Shown: one piece after another, positions 27,511 to 39,200 of the stretch
Position numbering within the stretch: position 1 is the stretch's first letter
Layout of the letters: every line of letters starts with the position of its first letter
Assembly: GCA_019358975.1 (NCBI GenBank)
Contig: JAHHIL010000003.1
Coordinates: 124,001 to 188,000 of the forward strand
Length of the DNA stretch: 64,000 nt
Source: Trichocoleus desertorum ATA4-8-CV12
GTDB taxonomy: Bacteria > Cyanobacteriota > Cyanobacteriia > FACHB-46
Direction: 5' to 3'
Made by a program: the position numbers and the translations under genes
Notes under the pieces: model-generated
The model's input: the letters and a program-made list of their open reading frames with translations, nothing else
Database searches by the model: none
Told to the model about the DNA's origin: nothing

Positions 27511-28788
27511 ATGCAAGGCAAGTTAAACGAGATAGACATCCGCAGCATTCTACAACTGATTGAACTGGGTCAACGAACCGGGGAGCTTTGTGTTGAAGCT
27601 TATGGTGCTTTGCCAAGCCTGATGAGCAGTGAGCGTCTAGGGCGATCGCTATCTAGCCAGTCTTGGTTTGTCTTTTTCCTCAACGGCCAAATTGTCTATG
27701 CTGCAGAAGGGGATGGCAATTTAGCACGCCTGCGTGACTATCTTCGTCGCTACAAAGTAGAAGCGGCACTCGACACTGTCACTGTCCCTTCGATTGCTGC
27801 CATTAATGCCCCTGAGTACGGCTACTTGTGGGCCTTGTTAGAGAACCACCTCCTAACCCCAGCCCAAGGCCGCAGCATCATCCGCAACATGGTGCATGAA
27901 ACGCTTTTTGACTTACTGAGCTTGCATCAAGGTTTGTTTATTTTTGAAATTGGCTCCGCCCTATCCCCCCAGCTCACCACCTTGGAGATTAACCCGCTGG
28001 TAGCCAAAATCATGAAGCAAGTCCAAGAGTGGAAACAATTTCACCCCCACATCCAATCACCTGATCAGTGCCCGATTATTGCTGATGCCAATCAGCTACG
28101 GAAAGCGTTGCCCGAAAAGGCCTTCAATAGCCTAGATCGTTGGGCTGATGGCAAAACCTCAGTCCGCCAAATGGCTCGTTATCTCAATCGAGACATCCTT
28201 ACAGTTGCTAGAGCAATTTATCCGTATGTGCAGCAAGGACTTGTACAACTGCTGTACCCTACCGCCAAAGAAACGGCTGCTCACAAGCGGACATTTACGT
28301 TTCAAACTGCCCGGACTCCCAGAGTCCTTTGTATCGACGATGGCACCAGCATCCGCAAAGCAGTGGAGTACATCTTAAGTCAACATGGTTATGAAGCCAC
28401 ATCAATTGGGAATCCTCTAAAGGCACTCAGTTTAGTATTTCAACTCAAGCCAGATTTGATTCTTTGTGATATTGCTATGCCTGAGTTGGATGGTTACGAA
28501 ATTTGTGCCATGCTACGCAAATCAACGGCTTTCCGGCAAACTCCTATTGTGATGTTGACGGGTAAAGATGGATTTATTGATCGGGTAAAAGCTCGTATGG
28601 TCGGGGCAACTGACTACCTCACTAAACCGTTTGGTGAAAATGAGCTGCTCATGCTAGTGGAAAAATACGCTGGCTCAGGTGACCCCAACCATCCCAAACC
28701 GGATAGGTTACTGGCTGACGCCCTAGAGGACGAGCTAGAAATTGACATTGCTGGTCCAGCTTCTGCTTCCTCAGCGCCTTTTGGTTAA
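27511..28788 (+). CDS. PatA-type response regulator (PATAN + receiver)
   Basis: 425 residues from the ATG at 27511, which begins the PATAN/DUF4388 domain with MQGKLNEIDIRSILQLIELG; a GTG at 27472 would add 13 residues. The PATAN region spans about 1-240. The receiver domain spans about 270-390: DD in VLCIDDGTS, phosphoacceptor D320 in ILCDIAMPELDG, and Lys in YLTKPFGE. This matches the PatA-subfamily regulators (PilG of Synechocystis) that head pil/hmp chemotaxis operons and act as CheA outputs on pili. First gene of the run PatA-CheY-CheW-MCP-CheA. Confidence 0.92.
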   Translation: MQGKLNEIDIRSILQLIELGQRTGELCVEAYGALPSLMSSERLGRSLSSQSWFVFFLNGQIVYAAEGDGNLARLRDYLRRYKVEAALDTVTVPSIAAINAPEYGYLWALLENHLLTPAQGRSIIRNMVHETLFDLLSLHQGLFIFEIGSALSPQLTTLEINPLVAKIMKQVQEWKQFHPHIQSPDQCPIIADANQLRKALPEKAFNSLDRWADGKTSVRQMARYLNRDILTVARAIYPYVQQGLVQLLYPTAKETAAHKRTFTFQTARTPRVLCIDDGTSIRKAVEYILSQHGYEATSIGNPLKALSLVFQLKPDLILCDIAMPELDGYEICAMLRKSTAFRQTPIVMLTGKDGFIDRVKARMVGATDYLTKPFGENELLMLVEKYAGSGDPNHPKPDRLLADALEDELEIDIAGPASASSAPFG

Positions 28789-28932
28789 GCATTGAGGGTA
28801 TTTTAGTGATTAATGAGTGATTAATCTAAAGATCAAGGATTAAGGTGACTAATACAAACCTAAGGATTAAGTTTAAGGGTGTACAAGGTCGATCTTTCCC
28901 GTTAACCTTTGCAGTTAGCAGGTAGGGTAGTT

Positions 28933-29298
28933 ATGAGTACAGTTCTAGTTGTGGAAGATAGTGTCACGCAACGGGAGATGATCACAGACCTTCTCAAAGG
29001 GAGTGGCCTAACTGTTACTGTAGCTAGCGATGGGGTTGAGGCATTAGAGCGCATCCAATCACAGTGCCCTGATTTGGTGGTCTTGGATATTGTGATGCCG
29101 CGCATGAACGGGTATGAGGTTTGCCGTCGATTGAAAGCAGATCCTAAGACCCAAAATGTCCCAGTCGTCATGTGCTCTTCTAAAGGTGAGGAGTTTGACC
29201 GCTACTGGGGCATGAAACAAGGTGCGGATGCTTATATTGCCAAACCTTTTCAACCCACAGAGTTAGTAGGAACAGTCAAACAGCTGCTACGAGGATAG
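28933..29298 (+). CDS. CheY-type single-domain response regulator
   Basis: 121 residues from the ATG at 28933, preceded by GGTAGGG; the upstream TTG at 28909 is not needed. It is a complete receiver domain: E-D pair in VVEDSVTQ, phosphoacceptor D52 in VVLDIVMPRMNG, and Lys in AYIAKPFQP. This is the second gene of the pilus chemotaxis operon, equivalent in position to PilH/PixH/HmpB-type proteins. It would be phosphorylated by the hybrid CheA and act as an output or phosphate sink. The CheW gene starts ten bases after its stop, so the two are co-transcribed. Confidence 0.94.
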   Translation: MSTVLVVEDSVTQREMITDLLKGSGLTVTVASDGVEALERIQSQCPDLVVLDIVMPRMNGYEVCRRLKADPKTQNVPVVMCSSKGEEFDRYWGMKQGADAYIAKPFQPTELVGTVKQLLRG

Positions 29299-29308
29299 GT
29301 AGACGTGA

Positions 29309-29839
29309 ATGGTTGGGAATCCAGATTTTTTAACAGGTAGAGGTCAAGACCAAGCTCCAGAATTTCAGGAATTAGAAAGTCCTGAAGGTGAGTTGCACTT
29401 AAGATTCTACGTATCTTCTGGCAATGAGTTTGCTTTACCTGCCACAGGAATTCGGGAAGTGATTTCGCCTTCACCGGATCGGATTACCCCCATTCCCAAC
29501 GTTTCTCCCTTACTTTTGGGTACGCTGAATGTACGTGGGCGTGTCATTTGGGTGGCTGATTTAGGCCAGTTTCTGGGCGATGCTAATTCTCTCAATACGG
29601 ATAGACCAGAGATTCCTGTCATTGCAGTAGAAGATCAAGACACCATGTTAGGGTTAGCGGTTGATCGAATTGTGGGGATGGATTGGCTAGACATTGATGA
29701 GGTGCAAATGCCAGCAAACGTTCCGGATAGCATGGCTCCGTTTCTACGGGGCGAATGGATGACGGACAGTCAAGATGACAAGCTGCTCCGATTACTCGAT
29801 CAAATCGCAATTCTTCGATCAGCGCGGTGGGCAGCATGA
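29309..29839 (+). CDS. CheW-like adaptor protein
   Basis: 176 residues. The CheW fold is recognisable from about residue 30: LRFYVSSGNEFALPATGIREVI, PIPNVSPLLLGTLNVRGRVIWVADL and VEDQDTMLGLAVDRIVG. A conserved DSMAPFLRGEW near residue 142 is typical of cyanobacterial pilus-type CheW proteins (PilI/PixI). It couples the MCP to CheA in the receptor array. The start ATG is ten bases after the cheY stop. The first 28 residues are variable and acidic. Confidence 0.94.
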   Translation: MVGNPDFLTGRGQDQAPEFQELESPEGELHLRFYVSSGNEFALPATGIREVISPSPDRITPIPNVSPLLLGTLNVRGRVIWVADLGQFLGDANSLNTDRPEIPVIAVEDQDTMLGLAVDRIVGMDWLDIDEVQMPANVPDSMAPFLRGEWMTDSQDDKLLRLLDQIAILRSARWAA

Positions 29840-29952
29840 ATCATCTAGGTTTAGGTTTGAGCAAGATGACTGAGGCACCCAGCGCAAAATAATCCATACA
29901 AGTAGGGTGAGCTTCGAGCAAATGGGATACGTGCAATGGCAGGAGGAGGCAA

Positions 29953-32928
29953 ATGGCATCCAGCACTGAGTACGCGCAAGAATATCAACAAGCGCAGAAG
30001 GCATATTATCAGGGAAGCTATGATGAGGCGGCTGCGATCGTCGATCGCTTGACTCAAGACTTTCCTGATGACCCCAGTGTCCATCTTCTGAGGGGACATA
30101 TCTACTGCTACGGACTCCAGCAGTATGATGTGGCACGCGAGCAATATCAACGTGTGCTGGGCTTAACCTCTGATCCAGAATTTCTCGATTATGCAAATAG
30201 CGGATTGGCTTACACTAACGAACTTGCTGTTGATGAGGGAGTTTCTTCAGCCGCCAATTTGGATGATGGGTCTGCTAATTTTCAAGAGCTGGAGGATTCT
30301 TCAAATAGCTCTGACTATGGGGCCGCAGAAAGTTGGCAGTCCTATGAAGAACCCGCTTTTGACTTTAACAACGCTGAGTTAGAAAGCTTCGACGATTTTG
30401 ACTCTGGCTTGGGTTTGGCAGAAACCCCGATGGCTTTTGATCAGCCGTTTGATGAACCTGTTGATACGCCTGCGACGGAAGCACCCTTTGGTGATCCCTT
30501 CTCTAGTGGCACCTCCTACTCCAATGCTGCACCTTTAGAAAATGCTGCCGATCCGTTTGTCTTTGATGAATATCTTGATACTCAAGATTCAGGAATTCAG
30601 CAACCATCCGCATCAGCCAGCTCTGACTTTTCGCCCTTTGGAGCTGACGCCGATCTGGGTCAAGGCGAATTTGATGCCTCTCTAGACCAGTTTGACGATG
30701 TCTTTCAGCCTCTAGACTTTCCAGAAGACGATGTGAGTGCGGATGCTTCGTTGTATGCGGTGAGCGATCAAGATAGGCCGTATAGCGATCCGTCACCTTC
30801 CCCAGGCTTTTCGGTGGGTGGTGACGCTTCTTCAAGTAGTCCCTTTAGTGCGAATTCTCCCTTAAGAGAAGACGAAACGCTCTTCATGGCTGATGAGGAA
30901 GCGGACGATTTTAACGCTGATAGTTTTGGCTATGCGGATCCAGATTCAGCAGACTACGGTGCCAGTAACTACGAGCAAGATGAGCAAACCTTTGTCTCAT
31001 CTTCTAGTTGGAATGGGTTTGACGCTCAGGACAACTTGAACGTCAGTACCTTTGATGATGGTTTTTCGGGCACAGAGCCTGCGACCGAAGGCCCCTCTTC
31101 TAGCGAAGGCATTGGCCGCCAGAGTAGCATTGACTTTCTTGATGAGTTCGATGAGTTTGATGACCTAGGAAATCTCCCCGATTTTGATATCTCTGAAAGT
31201 TCTGCTGGCTTTACGAGTCCTTCTGTCGGTTCAGCCGCATTTGGCGGTTTGGGTGGGACTTCGGGGTTAAACAGCCGCCGAGGTCAAGAGAATGCTTCGC
31301 CAGAAGCTGCTGCGGGGTTGGGCTTTACTTCCAGTATGGGAGATGTCGATTTCAGCGATAGTGGCGATCGCTCCATTATTCGGGATGACGAAGTATTCGG
31401 GATTGCTGGCAACTCTGAACAAGTTCCCATCTTTACCCAAAACGACAGCCTGAATGTTGAGCCCACTGTCACGGCTGAGCAGGGTATGTTGTCGTTCCTA
31501 GACAATGCCTCCCTGAAAACCAAGCACTTGATCACAGCAGGTGCGGTCGGAGTGATCTCAGCTTTAGCCGTTGCAGCTGTTAGTTGGGCAACCGCTCGGG
31601 GTGCCGTAGAGGAAAAGCGGCCCGAAGTCGTTGCTAGCTTGAGACAAACTGGGCTAATTATGGCTCTCGTAGCGGGTGTCAGTAGCGGCGGTGTGGCTTA
31701 CTTCATGGGGCGCAAAACTGCTAAACAAATTCAGCGAGCGACTGATAATTTGCAAGCTCAATTTCAGTCTGTGTCGCAAGGAAACCTGGATGCTAGAGCG
31801 TCCGTTTACTCAGAAGATGAATTTGGCCAGTTAGCCGCTGGGTTTAACCAAATGGCACGAGTCATCCTCACAACAACCAGTGAGGCGCAGCGGAAGGCAG
31901 AGGAACAAGAGCAGGCCAAGGAAGACCTACAACGTCAAGTGATTCGCCTCTTAGACGACGTAGAAGGCGCAGCCAGAGGTGACCTCACAGTTCAAGCTGA
32001 AGTAACCGCTGACGTACTGGGGGCGGTTGCAGATTCGTTTAACTTAACGATTCAAAACCTGCGCGAAATTGTGCAACAGGTGAAGTTGGCAGCCCGACAG
32101 GTGAACAAAGGCGCTTCTGACAGTGAAATGTTCGCTCGCGGCTTATCATCTGACGCTTTACGGCAAGCAGAAGAGTTAGCTGTGACGCTCAATTCTGTCC
32201 AGGTCATGACTGACTCGATTCAGCGGGTGGCTGAAAGTGCTCGCCAAGCTGAAGAAGTGGCTCGGTCGGCATCGGCAACGGCCCTCAAAGGGGGTGAGGC
32301 AGTAGAAAGCACGGTTTCCGGTATTCTCAAAATCCGCGAAACGGTGGCGGAAACGACTCGAAAGGTAAAGCGGCTGGCCGAATCGTCACAAGAAATTTCA
32401 AAAATTGTGGCGTTGATTTCTCAGATTGCTTCTCGTACCAACCTGCTAGCACTTAACGCTAGTATTGAGGCAGCGAGAGCGGGTGAGGCTGGACGTGGGT
32501 TCGCGATCGTTGCTGATGAAGTCCGACAGTTAGCTGACCGGGCCGCAAAAGCTTCTAAGGAAATTGAGCAGATCGTGCTACAAATCCAGAGCGAAACAGG
32601 CTCCGTGATGACGGCCATGGAAGAAGGGACTCAACAGGTGATTGAGGGGACTCGCTTAGCAGAACAAGCGAAGCGATCGCTGGAAGACATTATTCAAGTG
32701 TCTAACCGCATTGATGCCTTGGTTCGTTCCATTACTGCCGATACAGTAGAGCAGACCGAAACCTCAAGAGCCGTAGCTCAGGTCATGCAATCGGTCGAAC
32801 TGACAGCTCAAGAAACTTCCCAAGAAGCCCAACGAGTTTCGGGATCTCTACAAAACCTAGTAGGTGTAGCCCGTGACCTCTTGACTTCCGTAGAACGATT
32901 CCGCGTAGAAACAGGAGATCGGCAGTAG
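29953..32928 (+). CDS. Methyl-accepting chemotaxis protein with N-terminal TPR and long acidic linker
   Basis: 991 residues. Residues 1-95 form TPR-like helices ([20 protein letters not shown]...[12 protein letters not shown]). About 95-515 is an Asp/Glu/Ser/Phe-rich low-complexity linker. Two transmembrane helices lie near 528-548 and 566-588 with only a short loop between them, so there is no periplasmic sensor domain. HAMP-like segments follow (about 590-700). The signalling hairpin carries the tip [35 protein letters not shown] near 824-858. It has no GAF domains, so it is a PilJ/HmpD-type rather than a PixJ/TaxD1 photoreceptor. The sensory input would come from inside the cell through the TPR and linker. 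Confidence 0.93.
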   Translation: MASSTEYAQEYQQAQKAYYQGSYDEAAAIVDRLTQDFPDDPSVHLLRGHIYCYGLQQYDVAREQYQRVLGLTSDPEFLDYANSGLAYTNELAVDEGVSSAANLDDGSANFQELEDSSNSSDYGAAESWQSYEEPAFDFNNAELESFDDFDSGLGLAETPMAFDQPFDEPVDTPATEAPFGDPFSSGTSYSNAAPLENAADPFVFDEYLDTQDSGIQQPSASASSDFSPFGADADLGQGEFDASLDQFDDVFQPLDFPEDDVSADASLYAVSDQDRPYSDPSPSPGFSVGGDASSSSPFSANSPLREDETLFMADEEADDFNADSFGYADPDSADYGASNYEQDEQTFVSSSSWNGFDAQDNLNVSTFDDGFSGTEPATEGPSSSEGIGRQSSIDFLDEFDEFDDLGNLPDFDISESSAGFTSPSVGSAAFGGLGGTSGLNSRRGQENASPEAAAGLGFTSSMGDVDFSDSGDRSIIRDDEVFGIAGNSEQVPIFTQNDSLNVEPTVTAEQGMLSFLDNASLKTKHLITAGAVGVISALAVAAVSWATARGAVEEKRPEVVASLRQTGLIMALVAGVSSGGVAYFMGRKTAKQIQRATDNLQAQFQSVSQGNLDARASVYSEDEFGQLAAGFNQMARVILTTTSEAQRKAEEQEQAKEDLQRQVIRLLDDVEGAARGDLTVQAEVTADVLGAVADSFNLTIQNLREIVQQVKLAARQVNKGASDSEMFARGLSSDALRQAEELAVTLNSVQVMTDSIQRVAESARQAEEVARSASATALKGGEAVESTVSGILKIRETVAETTRKVKRLAESSQEISKIVALISQIASRTNLLALNASIEAARAGEAGRGFAIVADEVRQLADRAAKASKEIEQIVLQIQSETGSVMTAMEEGTQQVIEGTRLAEQAKRSLEDIIQVSNRIDALVRSITADTVEQTETSRAVAQVMQSVELTAQETSQEAQRVSGSLQNLVGVARDLLTSVERFRVETGDRQ

Positions 32929-33120
32929 GGAAAACTGTTTTAGTGTTTTGTCGTTACTAGAATTAACTCGAAGTTAATTTGTTTTGATGTCGATTTTGAA
33001 AGGATCGGGTACATTAAAACAATCTTAGGCAGAAGCATATCTAAGCTCAGGAAGCAAGCTAGCCACTTGTCAATGCCTTGGCTCTGAAGCCGTCCTCTGC
33101 CTTCTAGTTCTATCACCTGC

Positions 33121-33144
33121 AACCCAAACGCCATCGTTTTGGGT
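33121..33144 (+). terminator. Weak stem-loop between MCP and CheA genes
   Basis: ACCCAAACG-CCAT-CGTTTTGGGT forms a stem of about nine pairs with one bulge in the 293-bp gap between the MCP and CheA genes. No T-tract follows, so it may be an attenuating or processing site rather than a full terminator. Confidence 0.3.
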
Positions 33145-33221
33145 GCTCTTTGGCTTTAGGCTACGCTTGGATACAAAGCATTTAAAAGAAATAACGTTTT
33201 CCAAAGGAACGGGGCACTGCT

Positions 33222-36200
33222 ATGCAGTCAGAACAACAGCAGCGAATCATGGGTTACTTCATTGAGGAGGCCAAAGACCACCTCAACACCATTGAGCAAG
33301 GTTTGCTGAATCTGCAGAGCACCATCGAAGACTCTGAAATGGTGAATGAAGTCTTCCGAGCGGCTCACTCTGTCAAGGGCGGAGCGGCAATGCTAGGAAT
33401 TAATAGCATTCAGCAGGTTTCGCACCGTCTAGAGGACTGCTTCAAACTCTTAAAAGAGTGCCCCATCAAAGTTGATCAAAAATTAGAGTCATTATTCCTC
33501 AGGGTGTTCGATACTCTGCACGAACTCCTAGAGCAACTCCAAGGGCCATTTGGTCTGACTGAGGATACTGCTAACGGCATTATGTCAGGCATTGAGCCGA
33601 TTTTTACCGAGCTTACCAATCACTTGGAAGGACTCATCACTCAAGCAGGCGGTGTGATTCCGGTCGAAGAAGGGTCTAGCTTTATACCTGTTGTGGTTGA
33701 GGCTACCCCAATCCCGGTTTCAGCCGCTCCTCTGCATCAAGAAGAAAGCGCTCTGCTATTGCTTTTCCAAAGTGATGTGCCGACTCGCTTACGCGAGATG
33801 TTGCAGTTGTTTAAGCAGTCCGAAAATTCAGAGAATCGCCAACAACTGCAAGACCTTTGCCGTGGTTTGGGGCAACTGGGTGAACCGTTCGATTTGCCGA
33901 GTTGGTGCGATTTGCTTGAGGTGACACGACAGGCGATCGCTTGTCCGGATAATGCTTATCGCACTCTAGCTCCGATTGTCATCAAAGAAATCAAAAAAGC
34001 GCAAGAATTGGTTCTATCTAACCAAGCAGCAGCCATTGTAGCGAGTGATGCTCTGAGCGTTTTAGTGCCAATTTCGTCTGCCGCAGCTGAGACAGAGCCC
34101 ACCTTTGATGACCTGCTGGCTGCGGATATCTTTGAATTTGCTAACGAACCGGAAGAGTCTCTGACGGGAGCCTTCGACCTATTTGAAGCCGCAGAAGATC
34201 CCTCTGAAGTTGACATTTTCGCTGTGGATCTGGCTGAGGACAGTCAATCAGCAGATAGTCAGTCAGCTGGGCTGGACGATTGGTTTAGTGGTGCCCCTCT
34301 AGAATTAGACGCAACGACCAGTGACGCAGCTCTCGGTCTAGACCTATCCGCTAATCTCAGTGGAGATGCGGCAACGCCTGAGCAGTCTACAGGCGATCGC
34401 AACGGTCCAGAAGTAGGGATGGCAGAGCTAAACAGCCTAGCCGACCTCTTTGAAGGTGAAGTTCTGGATTTGGGCGTCACTTGGCAAGAAGAAGAAATTA
34501 TTAGAGAGGCAGCTGAGTCGATAGAAAGCTCCGCAAACAATGCAGTCAACTCAGATGATTTCGATTTCTCGGATGACTTCTCAGATTTACTCTTTGAGGA
34601 GCCAGATGGGAGCGGTTCCTCTGCCAAAGCCAAGGCAGCAGATGATCTAGCCAGCTTGTTTGGCAGTGATGACTTACTCAACGATGAATCTCTCGACTTG
34701 CCAGAATTCGAGGAAATCGCTGATACGTCACTGGATGCAGCCGCGATCGCCCCGGAAGCGCAACCGGATGAAGACTTCCTAGGGGAATTGGCAGACGGCT
34801 TTGAGTTAGATGTTCTCGTAGTCGAGTCATCTGTGGACAGCTCTACTTTGGAATTCTCTGAATTTGAGACTTCAGAATTTGAGACTTCAGTAGCTAATGC
34901 CCCTGCGGAGGAGCTAGAGAGCTTTACGGATTTATTTGTTGATGTAGATGAGACTGAGCTATTTGTTCTAGAAACCTCTACGGAAGAGGCCACTACAGTT
35001 AACTCAGGCGATTTAAGCTCAGATGAGCTAGACTCAGACGCTCTAGGCTCAGATGATTTCACTGATTTTCTCAGTGAGTCTACTGCACAAATCTCTTTTG
35101 AGGCGCTAGAGAGCGAGCCAGATCTCTTTGCTTCTGAGCCTATGTTGGAGGCTGATGCGGAATTAGAACTCGCTCTAGACAGCCCAGAATCCATCGGGCT
35201 ATTCGGTGAAGAAGTTGCTCCGGAATTGGTAGCAGATAATCTGGCGGTAGATGAGACAGACCTTGACAATCTCTTTGAAACCCCTGAAGACTCTGCATTC
35301 TTAGCGGACACCACCTCCACAGCAATCAGCGACCCCACAGCAATCGACGATGAAGATGATCTATCCAATGACCTTTGGTCAGAGGGAAATACCGACTCCT
35401 CAGAGCCAGTTGTTTCGTGGTTAGACACTCCTCTAGATGAGACAGAAGAGGAACCGTTTGATTTGTCCTTAGATCTAGGGGAACTCAGTGCTGAGACAGA
35501 AACCGCTGATTTTCTGGGTGATTTCTCTGAAGAAGTAGCAGCCACAGAGGCCGCAGAAACAGATTTAAATGACCTGTTTGCTCCTAGTGAAGACCAAGAA
35601 TTAATCCTTGATACTAGTGCCACCAATTCCTTAGCAGTAGACCCAACTCCTGAACAGCCTCCAGCGGCGATCGCTGATCCTTGGGAGGAGCAAGGGCTAG
35701 CAGACAGTACCTCCGATTCTGAGCCTGCTTGGAATTTAGATCCCCTAGATGAAGATCTTTTAGCAACTCCGGAAGCCATTAGCGATGGTGGAGAAAATCC
35801 TTTTGATGCAGTTGGTGAAGAGTTAGAAAGCTTGGACTTTGATCTAGAGGTATCCCAAGATCTTGATGACGCCTTCATTTTTGCCGCAGAAGCTGACGAA
35901 GAGTTACTGCTAGAAGAACCAATAGAAGAACCAACGGGCGAAGCAGAAGTGTCTGATTGGACGCTGGCTGACCTGGGAGATTCTAGCGATGAATTGAGTC
36001 TAGACTTGCTCGAAGATTCCAGTGCCGAAGATTCCAGTACAGATGCGATGTCAGATCTTTGGGATACAGATGCTTTTGAGCAACAGAGCTTAGATGCTGC
36101 TGTTGCTGAAACTGATCTCAGTAGCGAGTTTGACTCGGCGTTATTGCCAGAAGAACCTGGTGAAGAACTCAGTGACGCTGATGAATTTGCCGACTTCTTG

Positions 36201-39200
36201 CTTGAAACGGAGCTGGTTGAAACAGAACTGGTTGAAACAGAACTGAGCGATCGCGTTGATGATCTTAGCGTTGATGACAGCGCTGGTGATCTTGGCTTTG
36301 AACTCAGTCGTGATGAAACGACCGACCTTTGGGGAGACGACTCCGCAGCCACAGATGAGTCAGCCTTGGATGACTTATCTCTAGGTACATCGGTTGCGGC
36401 TACTGAGAGCACCGACAACCTAATTTTTGAGGAAACCATTGAAGAATCGGTTGCAGAGCCCGTTACAGAGGCTTTAGATTTAGCCGATATGTTCGCTGAG
36501 TCTGCTGAACTTAGCGAGTTAATGGCTGGTGCAGAAGAATTCGATTTTGATCTGGCCAGCGATGAAGCTAGCGATCTAGAGGTTGAAGCGTCTACATCCG
36601 AAGCTGATCTAACATCGCTGAGCGCAGAGGATACGGGGGATTGGGGTGGTTCTGCTGATGACCCACTAGCAAACTTTTCTATAGAAGCTGATTTTGCTGA
36701 TGCCACAGCAGACCCGGATCAGGTGAGTTCCGACACGGATGATTTTGACTTTGACTTCATGACTAGCGATGGAGCTGATGATCGTGAGGTCGGAGAGTCT
36801 ACAACAGAATTGGATGGGCTCTTCGACGCCACAGCTTCAGACACCGATCTCTTTGATCAAGAATTGTCGTTAGAAGTGGCAGAGCCAAATTCTGATTTGG
36901 GCGATCTAGCAGACTTTATGGGTGAGCCTCTAGAAGCTAGAGATGCTAGCTCAGACCTGAGCGAACTTGAAGGTTTATCACTCAGTGATTTGTCGATCGA
37001 TCAGCCAGAAACTCCTGAAGACCTTAGCTTTGAGCTTGCAGCAAATACATCGGACGAGCTAGACTTTGGCGCTGACTTGACTTCGTCGGCGGACTTAGGA
37101 GACTTGTTGGATGACTCGCCATCTGAGCCAGATGCGATCGCTTTCGACTTAGACAACTTTGATGATTTGTCACTCGATCAACCATCGGCTGAGTCACCAG
37201 AGACTAGTGAAGACTTTATCTTTGAGCCAGCAGAAACCTCCAACGAACTGGACTTTGGTGCTGAGTTAGACTTCGACCTAGACGCAACTAGCAGCAATAC
37301 TGAAGCTGATGCTCTGGCTGATATTACCGCCACCGAATCCTTAGACACTGCTGATTTTGCCTTCGACTTAGACAGTTCAGATGCCAGCTTCAATGAAGAT
37401 GAACTAGAATTTGACAGCTTATTGGCATCTGATCTCGATCTAAGCGAATCTTTGACACCCGTGGAGCCATCCATAGAAACTGAGAGCGAGTTGGACTTTG
37501 GGACCGAACTGGCAGCAGAGCCGTCTATAGAGGCGGAGAATGAGCTGGATTTCGGGGACGAACTAGCGTTAGAAGGTTTATTTGATGCAGAACCATCATT
37601 AGATAACCTCAGCGAAGCCGATCTGTTTGGGTTATCTGATGAGCCATCTGAAGCGTTAGATAACCTTAGTGAAGCCGCTATTGACGAAGATACAAATAAT
37701 GAAAACTGGCTTGGTGACTTTGATGCTGGTGTAGCTGACATAGCAACTTCTACAGACGCAGACTCTGCCACTAGCGACGAGTTAGGTGACTTCTTCGCCA
37801 CAGAGTCGAGTGATTCCACAGCTGACGAACCAGTTGATCTTTTTGCTGATTCCCTAAATACCGAAGCGGTAGCCGAAGATGACTTTGGCTTCGACACGCT
37901 CGATTTCTCTGATTTATCTTCTAACGAAACAGATGAATTGAGTGACGCGTCAGCCGAGTTGGATGCACTATCTGCTCTGGTAGAGGATGACTTAACAACT
38001 CCTACAGAATCAACCCTAGAACAGCCAACAGAATCCAGCTTTGACTTCGATGAAGTAGACCTTGATCTCTTCGATGTGGCACCAGACACAGCCGCTGCCA
38101 GCGTTGCAGATACGGGAGATTTTGATTTCAGCTTAGAAAGCTCTGAAGCAGTAGATGAAAACGATTTTGATTTATTCGCGCTTGACTCAGCCGATGACTT
38201 CTCTAGCAGCTTAGATCTTAGTCAACAGACCAATTCAGATGTGACAGATACTAGTGACACTGATTTGGATGACTTCTTAGCCGCAGCGATGGAAGATAGC
38301 TCACAGGATAGCTTTGATTTCGCTACAGAGTCAGCTGGGTCTTTAGACAACTTTGATGATTTAGAGGCATTACTCAACGAAGATGACTCTGCCACGTCAT
38401 CCTCCGCATCTGTTGCTTCAGAAGATGCAGACTTCTCTGGGCTAGAAGCTTTACTAGATGAGGAACCTTCAGGTTGGAATACTGGGTCGGGAGGCGCTGC
38501 TGCTTTTGATGGAGTTGCGGGCAATGCTGACTCTGCTAGTGGCCTAGATGGTGAGTTTGATGACCTAGAAAAGCTGCTAGAGGATGCTGATAACACCCTA
38601 GGTGGACCCCCGACTGTGAAGACTAGTCGAGGAGCGGCTCCTCAGTCTAGCCGTCGGCCTGGTCGTCGCGGAGCTGCGGGTTTTGCTGAGCAGACCATGC
38701 GAGTCCCCGTAAAACACCTGGATAACCTGAGTAACCTGGTTGGGGAACTGGTGGTTAACCGGAATAGCTTGGAGCAAGACCAAGAACGGTTACGGCAGTT
38801 CCTAGATAATTTGCTTTATCAAGTGCAGCAACTCAGCGATGTGGGGCAGCGAATGCGTGACTTATACGAGCGATCGCTATTGGAAAGCTCACTCTTAGCG
38901 AGTCGCCAAAGTCATCAGTCTCCCCTACATAACACTAATGCTAATGGTGGGGCTCAGAACAGCCATTCTACAGGAGCTAGCTTCGATGCCTTGGAGATGG
39001 ACCGCTTTACGGGGTTCCATACTTTATCCCAAGAGATGATCGAGTTAATTGTCCGAGTGCGGGAGTCTGCGTCTGACATTGAGTTCATCGTGGATGAAAC
39101 CGATCAGGTGACTCGGATGTTCCGGCAAGTCACGACGCAACTGCAAGAAGGTCTGACTCGTTCCCGAATGGTGCCTTTCGCCCAGATTGCCGATCGCTTG

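Noticed and set aside
34259-36706. 815-residue open frame on the minus strand opposite cheA, Ser-rich
   Set aside because: It is the mirror of the acidic region: GAA/GAT/GAC/TCT-rich codons read in reverse give Ser/Lys/Arg-rich open frames without stops. It lacks a start context and any domain, and similar antisense frames (37178-38089, 38222-38596) follow the same cause.
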